A DNA stretch of 64,000 nucleotides from Nomia melanderi (taxonomy: Eukaryota; Arthropoda; Insecta; Hymenoptera; Halictidae): NCBI RefSeq assembly GCF_051020985.1, contig NC_135002.1, forward strand, positions 9,672,001-9,736,000, read 5' to 3'. Below the pieces are notes generated by a model. It was not told the origin of the DNA and searched no databases. It saw only the letters and a list, made by a program, of their open reading frames with translations. The translations under genes were made by a program, and so were the position numbers. This document shows, in pieces, positions 24,519 through 36,365 of the stretch (the stretch's first letter is position 1; every line of letters begins with the position of its first letter).

Positions 24519-24870
24519 CACTGAAACTACCGAGCAGTCGAATTGACTTTAGTCAATTATCTTGTAGGAACACTAAGAGTACATTGAGATTTCGAACCGT
24601 TTGCAATTCAGTTTGTTCATTACTAAATCAGCTTCACTAGTAACTTCTCAGAGAAGCATTCTTTACCTTGTCAACAACTATAAAAACGGAAATTAGTTTG
24701 TTTAATTCTCTCGTATAATCTCTAACAGTACACCTATTGATACTTCGCATCATTCGGAACTCAATTTATGCATTACTAAATCAATTTCGCTACTAACCTC
24801 TCAGAGAAACCTCAGTTACCTTTCCGACAAAAAGTCAACACTCATTTTGACCCATCCGGTAGTTCTGCTG
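24519..24870 (+). mobile_element. TTAA-flanked MITE, family H, copy 1, with internal duplication
   Basis: The left end is TTAACACTGAAACTACCGAG (TTAA at 24515-24518). The inverted right end is TTAGCAGCAGAACTACCGG (CTAA at 24871-24874). The length is 352 bp. Inside, a block of about 75 bp containing CATTACTAAATCA and CTCAGAGAA is present twice, around 24600 and 24757, in direct orientation. This explains why it is longer than the copy at 3.9 kb (192 bp). Confidence 0.65.
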
Positions 24871-24874
24871 CTAA

Positions 24875-27424
24875 GTCCTCGATAGTAGGCAACGTGTTCT
24901 TATTCGCTGACACTTCCGCTCAGTGTGTAGCCAGCGTAAGGTTCCTCGAGGCGTTACCCCGAGGCCCGTGCTTTATGAATTTTACACTCCCATTATTATG
25001 TGCTTACTGTAAAAAGCGGCGAGCGACGGACTGCCGAGAGCGGAGCAAACCGGAGCGAAGTTGGTGGCCAGGTTTCCCCACGTGCTCCCTTAAGCTGCAG
25101 ACCCGCCGCAATCGCGAGGAAGCGCGCTAAACTGCCCCGTGCAGCCTGGCGTGCCTCCTTTCGGACCCGTGCCATCCGCGACTGCTACCAGGAAGTCAAT
25201 TACGTAAAGTACCAAGTGGAGAAAAAGTTCGTGCGGTTAGTGTACCATCGTGCTACTTCCTGGTGTCCAGCGCAGCACCGGCGGTCGCCGGCTTCTTGCG
25301 CCGCGTTTTCCGCCGCGATTTTAGGCTTTTTAACGATACGCGTTTACCATTCTAGTGTCATCGCGATCGGGATCATCGATTATCGCTCTAACGCCACGAC
25401 CAACGCTCTAAACAAGGATTTTCTTTCGTTGCTAGACCGTGGGTACCTGAGAACATGGTTTGTGGCAAATGATTCTGACGAAGTTGAGCAGAATTCTATA
25501 TTATATATTTGTTAATTCATTTTCGAAGGGAAAATGAAAATTTAAGGGAACGAGGTCGAGTAGAATCTCGAGATTCTCGTAAAGTTGTGTAGTTGTTCAA
25601 CTGGATCACGAAATAAATACTTTAAATCCAGTTTGCCCACACGGCTTTTATTGCGTAGGAAATTATAATATTGATTGCCATCCGCGAGAACTTGTATGTT
25701 CCCCGTGTTGTGCAATTGCTACCTGTTCGCTGTTGTGCTGTCTATAACGCGCATCAGCATAAAAGCAGGTCTGAGGAGTTACTTAGCGAGTTCCTCGCAC
25801 GTTTGTCATCAACGGAGAGTAAACTCTCGCGGATTATGCTTTCGAGAGAAGACGCCGCGTCTATTGGGGAACAGTAACTGTCGAAGAGTCGCTCTCGGTT
25901 TTGTAGCCGTTGGTAAGGTCTGCTACCGAGAGCTGGTCTCGAGAGTAACATTCTTAGGTCAACGCGTAACATTAATGGCGGTGCGTGAAAGGGATCTGAA
26001 GTGCGCGAGGAACTCCATCCGCGGATAGCGTACTCCTTGGCAAACACCTGCATTGGTTGCACTGCGCGCAGTCAATTACTGGAAATTCTTAATGATACTT
26101 CTGGTACGAGAATCGAATTTTTAGCTGCGTTTTGATTCCGGGGAAATGAAGAACAATGTAACAGGCGAGAAACTCTGGGAAATACTGAATATGAAATATT
26201 CCTATCCGCTCGAATATGTTTCTAAACAATTTTCACTCGAAATATAGTAATAGTTTTCGTAAGAAAAAAAATGGTCAGCATTTTTATTCTGAACGGACAC
26301 GTAAGGTTTAATTGAGATGACTATCGAACGATATTCGACAGATAAGTCAGATTGGCAAATTGTCAAATTTAAAGTTTGAGAAATTGGTACTTTTATTTTC
26401 TGAAAATTACTAATCATTTATTATTGCACCGTAATGGAAATTGTATTAATAAATATATCATAAAAAGGGTAATTTGTGCGTTTTCTTTCACAAAAATGGA
26501 ATTCATAAAATCTACCTCTTATTCAAGCTTTCAAATGGGAAGCTTAAAAACGTGTTTATCATTCAAGCAAACCTCGTCAAGGTGACAAATTCGTAATGGG
26601 CGTTACGAGTTGGAAGAAACTACCCCTACTACGTTTGGACACATTTTCTCTGCCGCTTATATTTCGCAAGTCGCTCAAGTATTCAACTACGTGGAAATGA
26701 AAGTGTCGTTTGTAATTTGCGATAGCAGAGAAGACGTGGGCAAGGAAGAATTCAAAGCACACCTGCACAGTAAACACAAAGTTTCTGCTTAGTAATCATC
26801 ATTAGTTACGGCTATAACATCATAATTTGTGATTGATGACGTTAATTAGACAGACACGTAATCTTCTGTGTAGCTTTGGCTCCATATAACAAATACTTAG
26901 AGTCATAATAATTCATAACTAATAATTAATAAATCAAGTGAAAACACGCTGGAATCTTATGACACGTAACCGTCACACTAATTATATCACTATTAAAGTT
27001 TAATCGTATCACTAACGGTCGATCAAAGATATACGAATTAACGGATTCTAAATCTGTCTCTTTCAACGAACAAGACCAAAATAACTGTTTGAATTTTTAC
27101 AAATTTAAATTTAATTAAATGGAAATGACGAGATAATTATAATCGATCATCCTTTAATCTTATTTTCAAACGTTGTCACCGTAACGTATCAAACATTTTT
27201 AACCGGTAATCTACGTGTCCCGATATTCGTCACAGTACATCAATCCCCAGCCATATCTCCGATATTAACTGATCAACAAATACTACCGTGCGACGAACAT
27301 AGAATTTATCAAGCATCCCGATCGTTACGTGTACTATACTATTAATTTCGATTACCTAGTAAAATTCGATTATAAATTAAAATTAACAAATTTAACTACA
27401 ATCTCGATGATTTTAATTTTCGAT
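24875..27424. other. No confirmed gene; noncoding
   Basis: The GC-rich part at 24.9-25.5 kb has long open frames (to 171 codons) without domains. At 26586-26792 a plus-strand frame ends in EEFKAHLHSKHKVSA and a TAG. It recalls the second half of a C2H2 zinc finger but shows only one cysteine and no good splice acceptor. From 26.8 to 27.4 kb the sequence is AT-rich. Confidence 0.4.
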
Positions 27425-28140
27425 CAAAATACCGAAAAATCTCCAGAATTTTTCATCGATCGCGAGATTTGGAATTCGTAAAATGCTATTAGGGTATATT
27501 GGTCAATGCTTAATTTTCAAAAAATTAACTATAATTTTCGAGAACACGGTTTCCAACAAAAATTCGGAATATTCCATTCATCGCGAAACTGTTTCGGAAT
27601 CCGTAAAATGGAATTAGGGTATATTGGTCAATGCTTAATTTTCAAAAAATTAACTATAATTTTCGAGAACACGGTTTCCGACAAAAGTTCGGAATATTCC
27701 ATTCATCGCGAAACTGTTTCGGAATTCGTAAAATGGAATTAGGGTATATCGGTAAATCCTTAATTTTCAAAACATTAACTACACTTTTGGAGAACATGGT
27801 TCTCGACAAAAGTTCGGAATATTCCATTCATCGCGAAACTGTTTCGGAATTCGTAAAATGGAATTAGAGTATATCGGTAAATCCTTAATTTTCAAAAAAT
27901 TAACTACACTTTTGGAGAACATGGTTTCCGACAAAAGTTCCGAAAAACATTCAGAATATTCCATTCATCGTGAGACTTTATTATAACTCGTGAAATGGGG
28001 TTAGAGTATATCGGTTAATCCTTAATTTTCGGAAAACTAACTAAAATTCTAAAGAACATGATTTCCGAGAAAATTTCTGAAAAACCTTCCGAATATTCCA
28101 TCGATCGTGAAACTTTATTGGTGCTCGTAAAACGGGATTA
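27425..28140 (+). repeat. Satellite-like tandem array, 125 and 137 bp units
   Basis: A unit containing ATTAGGGTATATTGG, then TTAATTTTCAAAAAATTAAC, then CGGAATATTCCATTCATCG repeats head to tail. The ATTAG anchor occurs at 27488, 27613, 27738, 27863, 28000 and 28137, giving periods of 125, 125, 125, 137 and 137. The longer units and the partial first unit carry an extra 12 bp segment of the type CCGAAAAACATT that the central units lack. The central units are nearly identical while the edges are diverged, as expected from unequal exchange. Open frames in it are by-products, since 125 is not a multiple of three. Confidence 0.85.
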
Positions 28141-28141
28141 T

Positions 28142-28584
28142 ACTATACAAACGTCTCGCAACGTTATAGCTGCCATTAGTAAAAGGATCCCGAAAGCTGC
28201 CTGCAGCCAAGGATCGGCCATTTCGGTCGAGTTAGCAACAGGCGTAAACACCTGCACCTAACGTTAATAGGATCATCCTCCGCGAAGAGTCCCATTACTT
28301 TCTCACGGCGCGTTACACTGACTCAGGCTACGCACAGACGTTGCTCGTTATGAGACTTTTTGTCTAGACCTCCCGAAGCTACTTAAGAGTACCGTGCCGT
28401 TTCGGCGTTAAAGCGAACGTTACCGATCATTCATGAATTGAAGCTTGTTAGCAGCAGCTGAACATGCTGCGCGTGTCATTCCTATTACTGGCATTCCATC
28501 TTTCGCATGTTAGTGTTGGCTAACGAGCATGCAATTTCGACAGTTCTGTTTGCATCCGTACGTATATATTCTATATTTCACCAA
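28142..28584. other. No gene seen; noncoding
   Basis: This is mixed-composition spacer between the satellite array and a family B element. No open frame or repeat was recognised. Confidence 0.45.
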
Positions 28585-28847
28585 ATGCCATGGACTCAAG
28601 TGCAAAATGAACAAGGAGGGAAATTTCAAAAATCCCCAGTCACCACTTGATTTGATTTGCAAAATTATAAAGTCTCATATATAATATTAAGCTTTGTGTG
28701 ATGCATCAATATACGGAATATTGAAATAAAATAACTTTCCTTCTTAACTTATATATGATTTCTCATTAATTAGTTTCAGAGAACATCGTCTGCATCTCAT
28801 CGGAGAATATTGAATATTTCTAGTGAAATATTTTCGAGTTCAAAAGG
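28585..28847 (+). mobile_element. TTAA-flanked MITE, family B, copy 4
   Basis: The right end is TTCGAGTTCAAAAGG with TTAA at 28848-28851. The left end is decayed near CCATGGACTCAAGTGC. The interior contains GCAAAATTATAAAGT, GTGATGCATCAATAT and CATCTCATCGGAGAATATTG, matching the other copies. It abuts a family C element with only three bases between the two TTAA sites. Confidence 0.6.
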
Positions 28848-28858
28848 TTAACATTTAA

Positions 28859-29064
28859 TACGTTCACTGCAGAATTGCCCGAGAACAATTATAATATGTA
28901 AACTGATGTTGAATAAAAATGTTCAATAAGGTAAGTTGATAATAGTGTAACGTATAGATTGCGATGCTAAATAATTAATAATTCTTACTACAATATTGAC
29001 TTCTTGACTACGAAAGAACAAGCGTTATGTAAAATGTTCAAAATTTTCGCGGTAGTTAATGCGT
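28859..29064 (+). mobile_element. TTAA-flanked MITE, family C, copy 3
   Basis: The left end is TTAATACGTTCACTGC (TTAA at 28855-28858). The right end is GCGGTAGTTAATGCG with TTAA at 29065-29068. The interior shares AATAGTGTAACGTA and AAATAATTAATAATT with the copy at 33.0 kb. The length is 206 bp. The ends are more diverged than in the other two full copies. Confidence 0.55.
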
Positions 29065-29068
29065 TTAA

Positions 29069-30054
29069 GTATTTTTATTTCTTTGCTGTTAATAAGAAGA
29101 CCATCCGTTTTATTTCATCTAAAATAACTATTAATAAAATACAAGTAAACCAGGTAGACTACAAATTTCTCTTAGTGAGAACAGAAACAAAAGGAGAGGC
29201 AAACATTGAAAAACTGATTAATCAGGCGTATCAGATTAATTAAAAAGAAACACGTAATGCGTCGTTAATTAATACGCTGGAGACATGGTGGAATCCGACT
29301 CGCGGGAAACCCGCACAGTTGCCGTCGAGCGATTTATTCGCCCCTTATGGTCGTGCGAGGAGCAATTTCACGTACCATGCGGTCGTTCGTCTATCAAATT
29401 CAGAAGAATGAGCGGAATCGACGGCTAGGAATATTAATGTAACAAGAAGTTGAGATAAATGCTTGGAAAATGGTTTTCATTAAAGTCATTTAATTGTAAG
29501 TTTCCGGACGAATAATCCGGGATTACTTTTGTAATATCAATGACAACTTGTGAAGGACTTTTAAAAGACTTTTATGAGCGACATCGTTCAATTCATGAAT
29601 CATAACCTTAAGAACGTAATTATTAGGTGCATCGAAATTTGCAGAAAAATGAAAGAAAATCCGTTCTGATTTAATTAGAAGCCGTTAACCGGTTTCCTCG
29701 TAATACAGAGCACGCGGAAAAATAAAAAGTAATAACGGGGAAAACTGTAGTTCGAAAGTTTAGTGATTACGAAGATAGAATCGTGAGTTAGGTCGGATCA
29801 ATACTCACGACGCTTGGTTTATCATTCGTTATAGCAACTGCTAAAAACTTACCAGCACGTTCCGCGAAACAGACTTATCACTTTGATATATCACTCACCT
29901 GGAACAAAACGAAACAGATTCATAAAGCAGTCCATAATTCATAATCGTTATTTTATCTTTCGAAGTGATAACTTCGAGATTAGAGTATTAATTTATCGAT
30001 GATCATTCTTATCTGTATTAATAGATCTCATTAAAGGATTACACGCTAATCATA
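29069..30054. other. No gene seen; noncoding
   Basis: This is AT-rich spacer. No supported open frame is present. Confidence 0.45.
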
Positions 30055-30077
30055 TTAAACACTCGGTAGTTCTAGTG
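30055..30077 (+). repeat. Solo right end of family H
   Basis: ACTCGGTAGTTCTAGTG followed by TTAA (30078-30081), inverted, is TTAACACTAGAACTACCGAG, almost identical to the family H left end at 24.5 kb. No left partner was found upstream. Confidence 0.45.
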
Positions 30078-30081
30078 TTAA

Positions 30082-31770
30082 GATCCGCATTCTAATCGCG
30101 ATTATCACCGGTACAACACGATTGGCGCCGAAATCGTTTCAGCGATATTACACGAGAGATCCCGTTCGGTTCGCGTATCAACGAATCGGTCTCCCTCAGG
30201 ATCATTTTCCCAGGGCAGATGGACGAGGCTCGCGCGGTCCAATTGCTCGGTGACTCGTAACGTTTCGCGGAGCGAACGCATTTATATTCGACACGTTATG
30301 TGGAATACCCAATTCGACGGGCACGCTCAAACAGCTTTTCTTTCAAATGTTTTCCTGCATGCGTGCGCGGGTAAATAGCCCGGCTGTTTGCAAATATTCA
30401 CGAAATCGAAGCGACGCGTGCTGCACGCAGTTTTCCATTCGTTTGTCCCGCGGGGAAAAAACGGCGCGGAGCAACATCCATGAAAGAACAAAAAATTGGA
30501 ACGCGAACGTCTGCGTCCGACTCCACAGTCGATACCATTCATGACAGTCCTTTCCAGCTGGCCGTGGAGTTTCGCCATTTTGTCGCGTCCGCCCAACGCG
30601 GCGCAGTAACGGAACTACACGATCGCGAAACGATTGTGTTCTTAATTTGAAATCGAATCGAATTCAAGGGGACTACGCGTTCAAACGGTTTTACATTATT
30701 TTGTAAGTTCCGTGTGGACTGAGAAGGACCCGTTGAAATGAAATACGGAAATGAAGTCAGTCAATGTAGAAATTAACTTTGTGTCTGCACTTTTGCTCTT
30801 TGAAGAATGTGATATTGTTATCGGTGACTTTGTTCTTGAATATAAAATTTCAAAATCGCTGGGGAACGTTTAAGTTTAAAATGGATTTTACTGGAGCGAA
30901 TAGAATATAATACGAATTCTACGTCGAGTCGAATAGAATCGTTGCTTGACACTTCAATTGCTAACAAATTTGGGTGATACGATCTTCTAAAGAAGCATAA
31001 GAATCGTCTCGTCGATACGTCGAACGAATCAATTTTTCGTTTTATCCAATAGGTGAGATGCAAGACGAATAACAGAGCAATCGTGAGAAATCTTAACTTC
31101 AGCTGTCCGCCCCATTACAGAGACAGTTTCAGCTCTATAGAATTTCGGTGAGCGCTGATTCGGCAGTGAACGTGTCAAACGACCTCCTTGGCGGACCCTT
31201 GCGTCTGTTCCAGAACGTCTGATCAGACGCATTTGCTGGGCGAATTCAATTTTGAAACGACCCGAAAAGTGGGAGAAAAGTTCACGGACTTGCAGCTTCG
31301 ACTCTATCAAACTGTCGAAATAGTTCCCCATTCGTTTGACGTCGATTCCTTCCGTCGTTTATGCACAGCCGAACCCGGCCAGCAGAAACAGTAGCGGCGG
31401 AAGGAAAAAGAAAAAGAAAGAACTTCGTTGGACCGGGGAAAAAGGTCAGCGTGCCGTTTCAGAAAGCTCTTTCCCCGAGATTTAAATGTTACCGGATATT
31501 AAACTGGTCGGCCGGGATAACCGTGTTCCTGGAGAATGTCAAATCGTCGGATTTGAATGCTAGCAACGACGGCGACCGTGGATCCCCGCGCAATTTCGAC
31601 GGTCCAGAAATTCTTTCGATCTGTTAATCCTGCGAGTTTTTCTCGCGCGCGGCGTCCGTGGAACTGAATTACTGATATTACTGCGGTGCGCGCTTTTGTA
31701 TGCGGGCACGCGGTGATGATTTGAAAAGAAATAACGTTTGCCCGACGCTTTAACGCGTGGTTGACTCGTC
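30082..31770. other. No gene seen; noncoding
   Basis: CpG-rich patches occur at 30.1-30.6 and 31.1-31.7 kb. Opposing open frames of up to 100 codons overlap each other and have no recognisable domains. Confidence 0.45.
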
Positions 31771-31772
31771 GT

Positions 31773-32038
31773 TACTTCATTATTAACATTAAATATTTGA
31801 CTTCATTATGACTGTTTTAATATTTTACTTCACTATTGCCGTTATAATGTTCTACTTTACTATCGCCATTATAATATTTTATTTCCCTATTACCATTATA
31901 ATATTTTACTTCATTATTAGTATTTCAATATTTGACTTCACTATTTCCATTATAATATTCTACTTCATTACTGGCATCACAATATTTTACTTCATTATTA
32001 ACATTTTAATATTGTATTTTGCTATTACCATTTTAACA
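31773..32038 (+). repeat. 27 bp minisatellite encoding a nonapeptide repeat
   Basis: About ten degenerate copies of a 27 bp unit of the form TTATAATATTTTACTTCATT plus ATTACCA lie in tandem. Because 27 is nine codons, one plus-strand frame stays open (31808-32101) and reads as repeated IIFYFTIAI-like nonapeptides, rich in Ile, Phe and Tyr. It ends in a short polar tail after TMDSSDH. Nothing shows that it is transcribed. The open frame follows from the repeat period and the lack of stops in this phase. Confidence 0.8.
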
Positions 32039-32360
32039 ATGGACTCATCAGATCATTCGGCAACAGAAAATTCCAAATTCTACATGCTAAATCTACTTTA
32101 AATTCAAACATTCCTTCGCACCGGGATTCTGCAGTTCGCTTCAAAATTGGAACAAAACAGGCAAAAGTGTAAATATTCGCGAAATCGAAAGATGCCTCTC
32201 TCCTAAATTTGTATTTAAAGCATCACTAAACTAGTTCCTACGTCTCGAAGTCCCCCAACCAAAGTCCATTAAACGAACAATCGCTACAAGCAACGATCCA
32301 GGTGATCTAAACTCATGAAACGGTTTCGAACACAAACATCAGGTTAGCGATCCACCTTAA

Positions 32361-32602
32361 CTCATTCGCTACCAGCACATCTTTTAATAACAGTCTCCAT
32401 GGTTACAATATTTTATTAAAGAAAGCATATCGTCTTCACGACAGATAAATGATAATGCAAAGAAAACATCTCTGCGATGTCCTCCACAGTGTGCCATGTA
32501 TCACAATATTAGATGAAACCACACGTAAATGTAATTCACTTTTTTTTGCATAAAATGTGAAACATTGATCATCGCAAGTATGCGACGCTGGTAGCGAACG
32601 TG
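32361..32602 (+). mobile_element. TTAA-flanked MITE, family G, copy 1
   Basis: The left end is TTAACTCATTCGCTACCAGC (TTAA at 32357-32360). The inverted right end is TTAACACGTTCGCTACCAGC (TTAA at 32603-32606), 17 of 20 identical. The length is 242 bp. There is no coding capacity. Confidence 0.72.
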
Positions 32603-32978
32603 TTAATACATTTCCGACCGCTAATGTTTTGTTAAAACTTCCTGCGGGACCGGGGATTTTAGACATATACAACTATTTTGTAATAAAACTGGAATAATTT
32701 TCTGAAATTAATATACATTTGAATGAACCTTTTCTTATTTACACATAAGTAACTCTAAAATCTGTTTTGTATGATATTTAGCAAAACAGTTGCCTTTGCG
32801 TAACGATACGTTACAAAAATGACAGATGTAGACGAGAGAACTAGTCTCCAGTCGACAACGTATATCACATGAATCGGTCAGCAAGGTGTTATATATATAT
32901 ATTTCGCTTTTGCAATATGTTATACTGCGGCGCGTTCCAAAAATTGAAATAGCAGACTCAAGTGCAAACACGAGTTAA

Positions 32979-33209
32979 CACGTTGACTGCCGCGGCAGTT
33001 ACCGATGACCGGAGCTTCCAAATTACAAGATAATAATCATAGCTCGTGAGATAATGTCGAATCAAAATATTCAGTAGCGTAAGTAACTATATAATGGTGT
33101 AACGTAAAAATTAAGATAGGAAATAATTAATAATTTTTCCTCTTTATCTTCACTACAAAGAGAATAAGTAATACAAAAAACGCTGATGTCTTTCGTGGCA
33201 GTCGACGTG
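32979..33209 (+). mobile_element. TTAA-flanked MITE, family C, copy 1
   Basis: Exact TTAA lies on both sides (32975-32978 and 33210-33213). The ends are CACGTTGACTGCCGC and, inverted, CACGTCGACTGCCAC. The length is 231 bp. The interior contains TAATGGTGTAACGTA and TTTTTCCTCTTTATCTTC, shared with the copies at 28.9 and 36.2 kb. Confidence 0.75.
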
Positions 33210-33213
33210 TTAA

Positions 33214-36154
33214 CTCGTGACCGCTCGCCAATATGTTAAGAACGAACATGAAGCAAGATTCGCCAAGTAGAAACACTCCGTGGACGACAAAGGAAACTCC
33301 GTTTCGAAAAATCAGCCCATTACCGGCGATTATATCGGCCCCGAGCGCGAGAAACCCGGGTTAGGGGTGGGGAAAAAACGTTCGAAACGAGGTTCCAATA
33401 AATCGCGGGGTCGCGTCACCGGCATTCTCATGTAAATTCGGCGCGGCCGGGGCTGCTTCTCACGGACGGAGATTTCCATTTTACACGGGGGCTCATTGTC
33501 CGACATTTGACTTGCAATATGCGCCGCCAAAAAGCAAAAGTCGCGACGATGCGACGCGATGCGAGCGAGCGAGCGAGCCGTGCAGAGTGGTTGCTCAAAG
33601 TGGACGCAGCCGGCCAGCGAAGCCGAGCGGACACACCGCGGGTACAAGCACGTGCACGCGACCACAGACGCGAAATATCTCGATAATTAATCGGCCACCA
33701 GGTGCGCTCGTGCACGTCCACGATGCAGCGCACTTCAACGTTCCTCGCGCGCGCGCGCGCGCGCTCTCGCACACCGGAGTTCCGACTGATGCATTTGGCA
33801 CGGAACATTACACTTTTGACCCGTGAAATAGCATATTCGATGCCCCGTTCGAAAAGCCGGACCCCCAATGCCAATTATAGTAGTATCATCGTCGAGGCGA
33901 TTACACGTTTAATTAATACATTTATTAGTTTCATTAAGGAACACACCGTGTCGGTCGAAAGAAGGGGGAAAAGCCGAGTGAAAGGAAGAGAGATGCGTTT
34001 CTTCGGGAATTCGCGGTTTCTTCTTCGCCCCCTTGGCCCCTCCCTCGTTAGCGTCCCACTGTGTTACCCAGGCTGTGGTGTAACGGAGATAAATTAGTCG
34101 ACGGAGAATCGGGCTGAACGTTTTTCACGGGGTATTAAGTTTCTTGCTAAATGAAAGCCGAAATATTGGTCGGAGTCCTCTGCCGCGCGGAACTAATGCG
34201 CGGTTTTTTCTTGTGTGATGCGAATTCAGTATGTGCTATGTATGATGATGTGTATATTATATTATACGTCTTGTTTGTAGAAAATGTGTTGACGTTGTAG
34301 ACGTCTAAATTGTCTATGACGCTGCTGCTACGGAACGCGAATGATTGAGTTGTTCTTGATTTTGTGGGTTCATTTTGCTCTACTGGTTCAGGAAATTAAA
34401 TTGTTCGTATAGTCGAAGAATTTGGGTAATTGAATTCATAACTGACAACTAATTGAAGATACTCGGTTTGCAACTGTTGCAGTTCGAAGTGTTTTATCAC
34501 GTGAAAGGCACAGAGTTCAATTTCTTAATCGTTTCTTTGTTTTTCATCATCTTTGTTCCCTCAAACTTTAATATTGAATATATTACATATATCTGTATAA
34601 TCCTTTTTTCATTTGAAAGGAGTGAATGTAGAACTATCCAAGGGACCTAGGTCGGAAGCAATTTTGTTAGACTGTCGCGGAATCGTGACAAACCGCGCAG
34701 AAGACAATACCAGGGAGCAAGATTGTTAATAGGAAATATGAAAATAGGCGACCGGGTTCTCGGCTGCTAACGCAAGCGTTAATTAATTAGTTGAACTTTT
34801 TCGTGTCGGCTTGTCGAAACTTCGATACGCGTGTTGCGCGTTCCCTCGATTCTTCTCGGATCCTTCCTTACAACATAATTTTCGCGTTGACGTAACGCGG
34901 CCGTGGATAGGTGGCAAGCTTTCACCAACCGTGTACCAGAGCGCGGTGCTTGTATAATTAGAATTACCGAACTAATTAGAACGCAGGCATAATCGATACA
35001 CGTTTACAAACAGGCATGATAGGGAGCCCGTACCTTATGCGAATTATTATAATTTCTGCGCGGATAAGTGATTCCGAGATGGTAGGTTTTAGGATCATGG
35101 TTATTATTAAGTATTTCACTCGAATGATCTTATATTGTCAAAATATTACTCGCCTCGCAATCAACGGCGGGATAGTCGCAGAAACTTGAATATAATGATA
35201 CGTTCTGTCTTAAGAATTTACGTCGGGGTTATCTTATCTTGATCATCTGCGCGTAGCCATTTTGTCTTCGTTAAGGCGACCGTGCGCCATGAATGTCATA
35301 ATGTATTAAGGTAATACCATCGCTTCCTGTCAGTTTTTGCACGGACGCTGATACCGATGCTTGAGAGATACGTTTTACATGGATATGAGGGGAACGCGAT
35401 CTCTCCTTCGTTTCACAGATTCTCGTTATTTCTTGGCAGTAATTACGAAAACGTCACCGCGAGAACTCTTCTCTCGAGAAAGATTTTAACGTGCGGTATG
35501 TGCAACTATTTCGAATACCAAACGGATTAAAATGCATTTTTCAAACGAAATTCACTTAATTCTGTCTCCTTTAACATTCGGTATATTGAGAAAAAGTCTA
35601 AACAAATGTTTGATTCACAATTCCCTTTTAGAAATTATATTTGAAAAGAATTCAGTGAAAATTGTGTTTTAAATATATATATATATACTAGTGTATAATT
35701 TGTTTAGATCCGTGAAATAACCGACACGTTGTGAAACACAACTCCAAGTAATTAACGAACACCACGGACTGATTGTTCAGTCCAAAAAAAAGACTGCAAC
35801 GCGAGGATTAGTTTCCACGGTTGGCGAAACTGTTCCACGACCACCGCGAAATGGCAAGTTTGCAGCAATAAATCAACAAACTCCCGCTCCGATGGTTAAG
35901 AACCCTTACAGACACGAGGCCATACTTCACGCCCTCCAATGGCTGAATTTACAACATTCAAACACAACGCGCGATCAATCAACGGTATCGAATTGACAAG
36001 GGAGCGGGCACGAACCGAATGTTGAACACGAAAAACGCAATAATTCGAAATGCAATGTGTCTTGTAATATTTGTAATTTGTCACATGCAAAATTACACGA
36101 AAATGTAACATTGTAAACACGGTGTGGAATGATAATAAATTGTGTTAACATTCT
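33214..36154. other. No gene seen; includes a CpG-rich patch
   Basis: Apart from the CpG-rich patch described separately, this is AT-rich spacer with a short TA run near 35670-35688. Open frames outside the patch are short. Confidence 0.45.
33500..33830. promoter_or_regulatory. CpG-rich patch, possible regulatory island
   Basis: The sequence is unusually GC- and CpG-rich for its AT-rich neighbours. It has a GCGA-type tetranucleotide run near 33564-33580 and an alternating CG tract near 33747-33765. Several open frames of 68 to 148 codons on both strands overlap here because stop codons are rare in such sequence. It could mark a promoter, but no TATA box or initiator was identified and no coding exon is evident. 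Confidence 0.25.
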
Positions 36155-36158
36155 TTAA

Positions 36159-36361
36159 CGCGTTGACTGCCACGTCAGTCAGTAATTACAATTTGTCAGA
36201 TAACTAATGTCGAATGGAAATATTTCATCGCGTAAATTACTAGATAATAGTGTCACGTAAGCACTCCGATACCAAATAATGAGTAATTGTTCCTCTTTAT
36301 CTTTGCTGCAAAAGAATAAGCGAGACATAAAACTCTGAAGGCTTTCATGGCAGTCAACGTG
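36159..36361 (+). mobile_element. TTAA-flanked MITE, family C, copy 2
   Basis: TTAA lies at 36155-36158 and 36362-36365. The ends are CGCGTTGACTGCCACG and, inverted, CACGTTGACTGCCATG. The length is 203 bp. The interior has AATAGTGTCACGTAAG and TTGTTCCTCTTTATCTT, as in copy 1, in the same orientation. Confidence 0.75.
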
Positions 36362-36365
36362 TTAA

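Noticed and set aside
25000..25515. 171-codon plus-strand open frame
   Set aside because: It lies in GC-rich sequence where stops are rare, overlaps other open frames, starts without good context and resembles no known protein.
27506..27867. Repeated 78-codon open frames
   Set aside because: They are copies of the 125 bp satellite unit, which is not a multiple of three, so the frames cannot form one protein.
33428..33874. 148-codon minus-strand open frame
   Set aside because: It is explained by the CpG-rich patch. It is Arg/Ala-rich in several phases and strands, which is a compositional signature.
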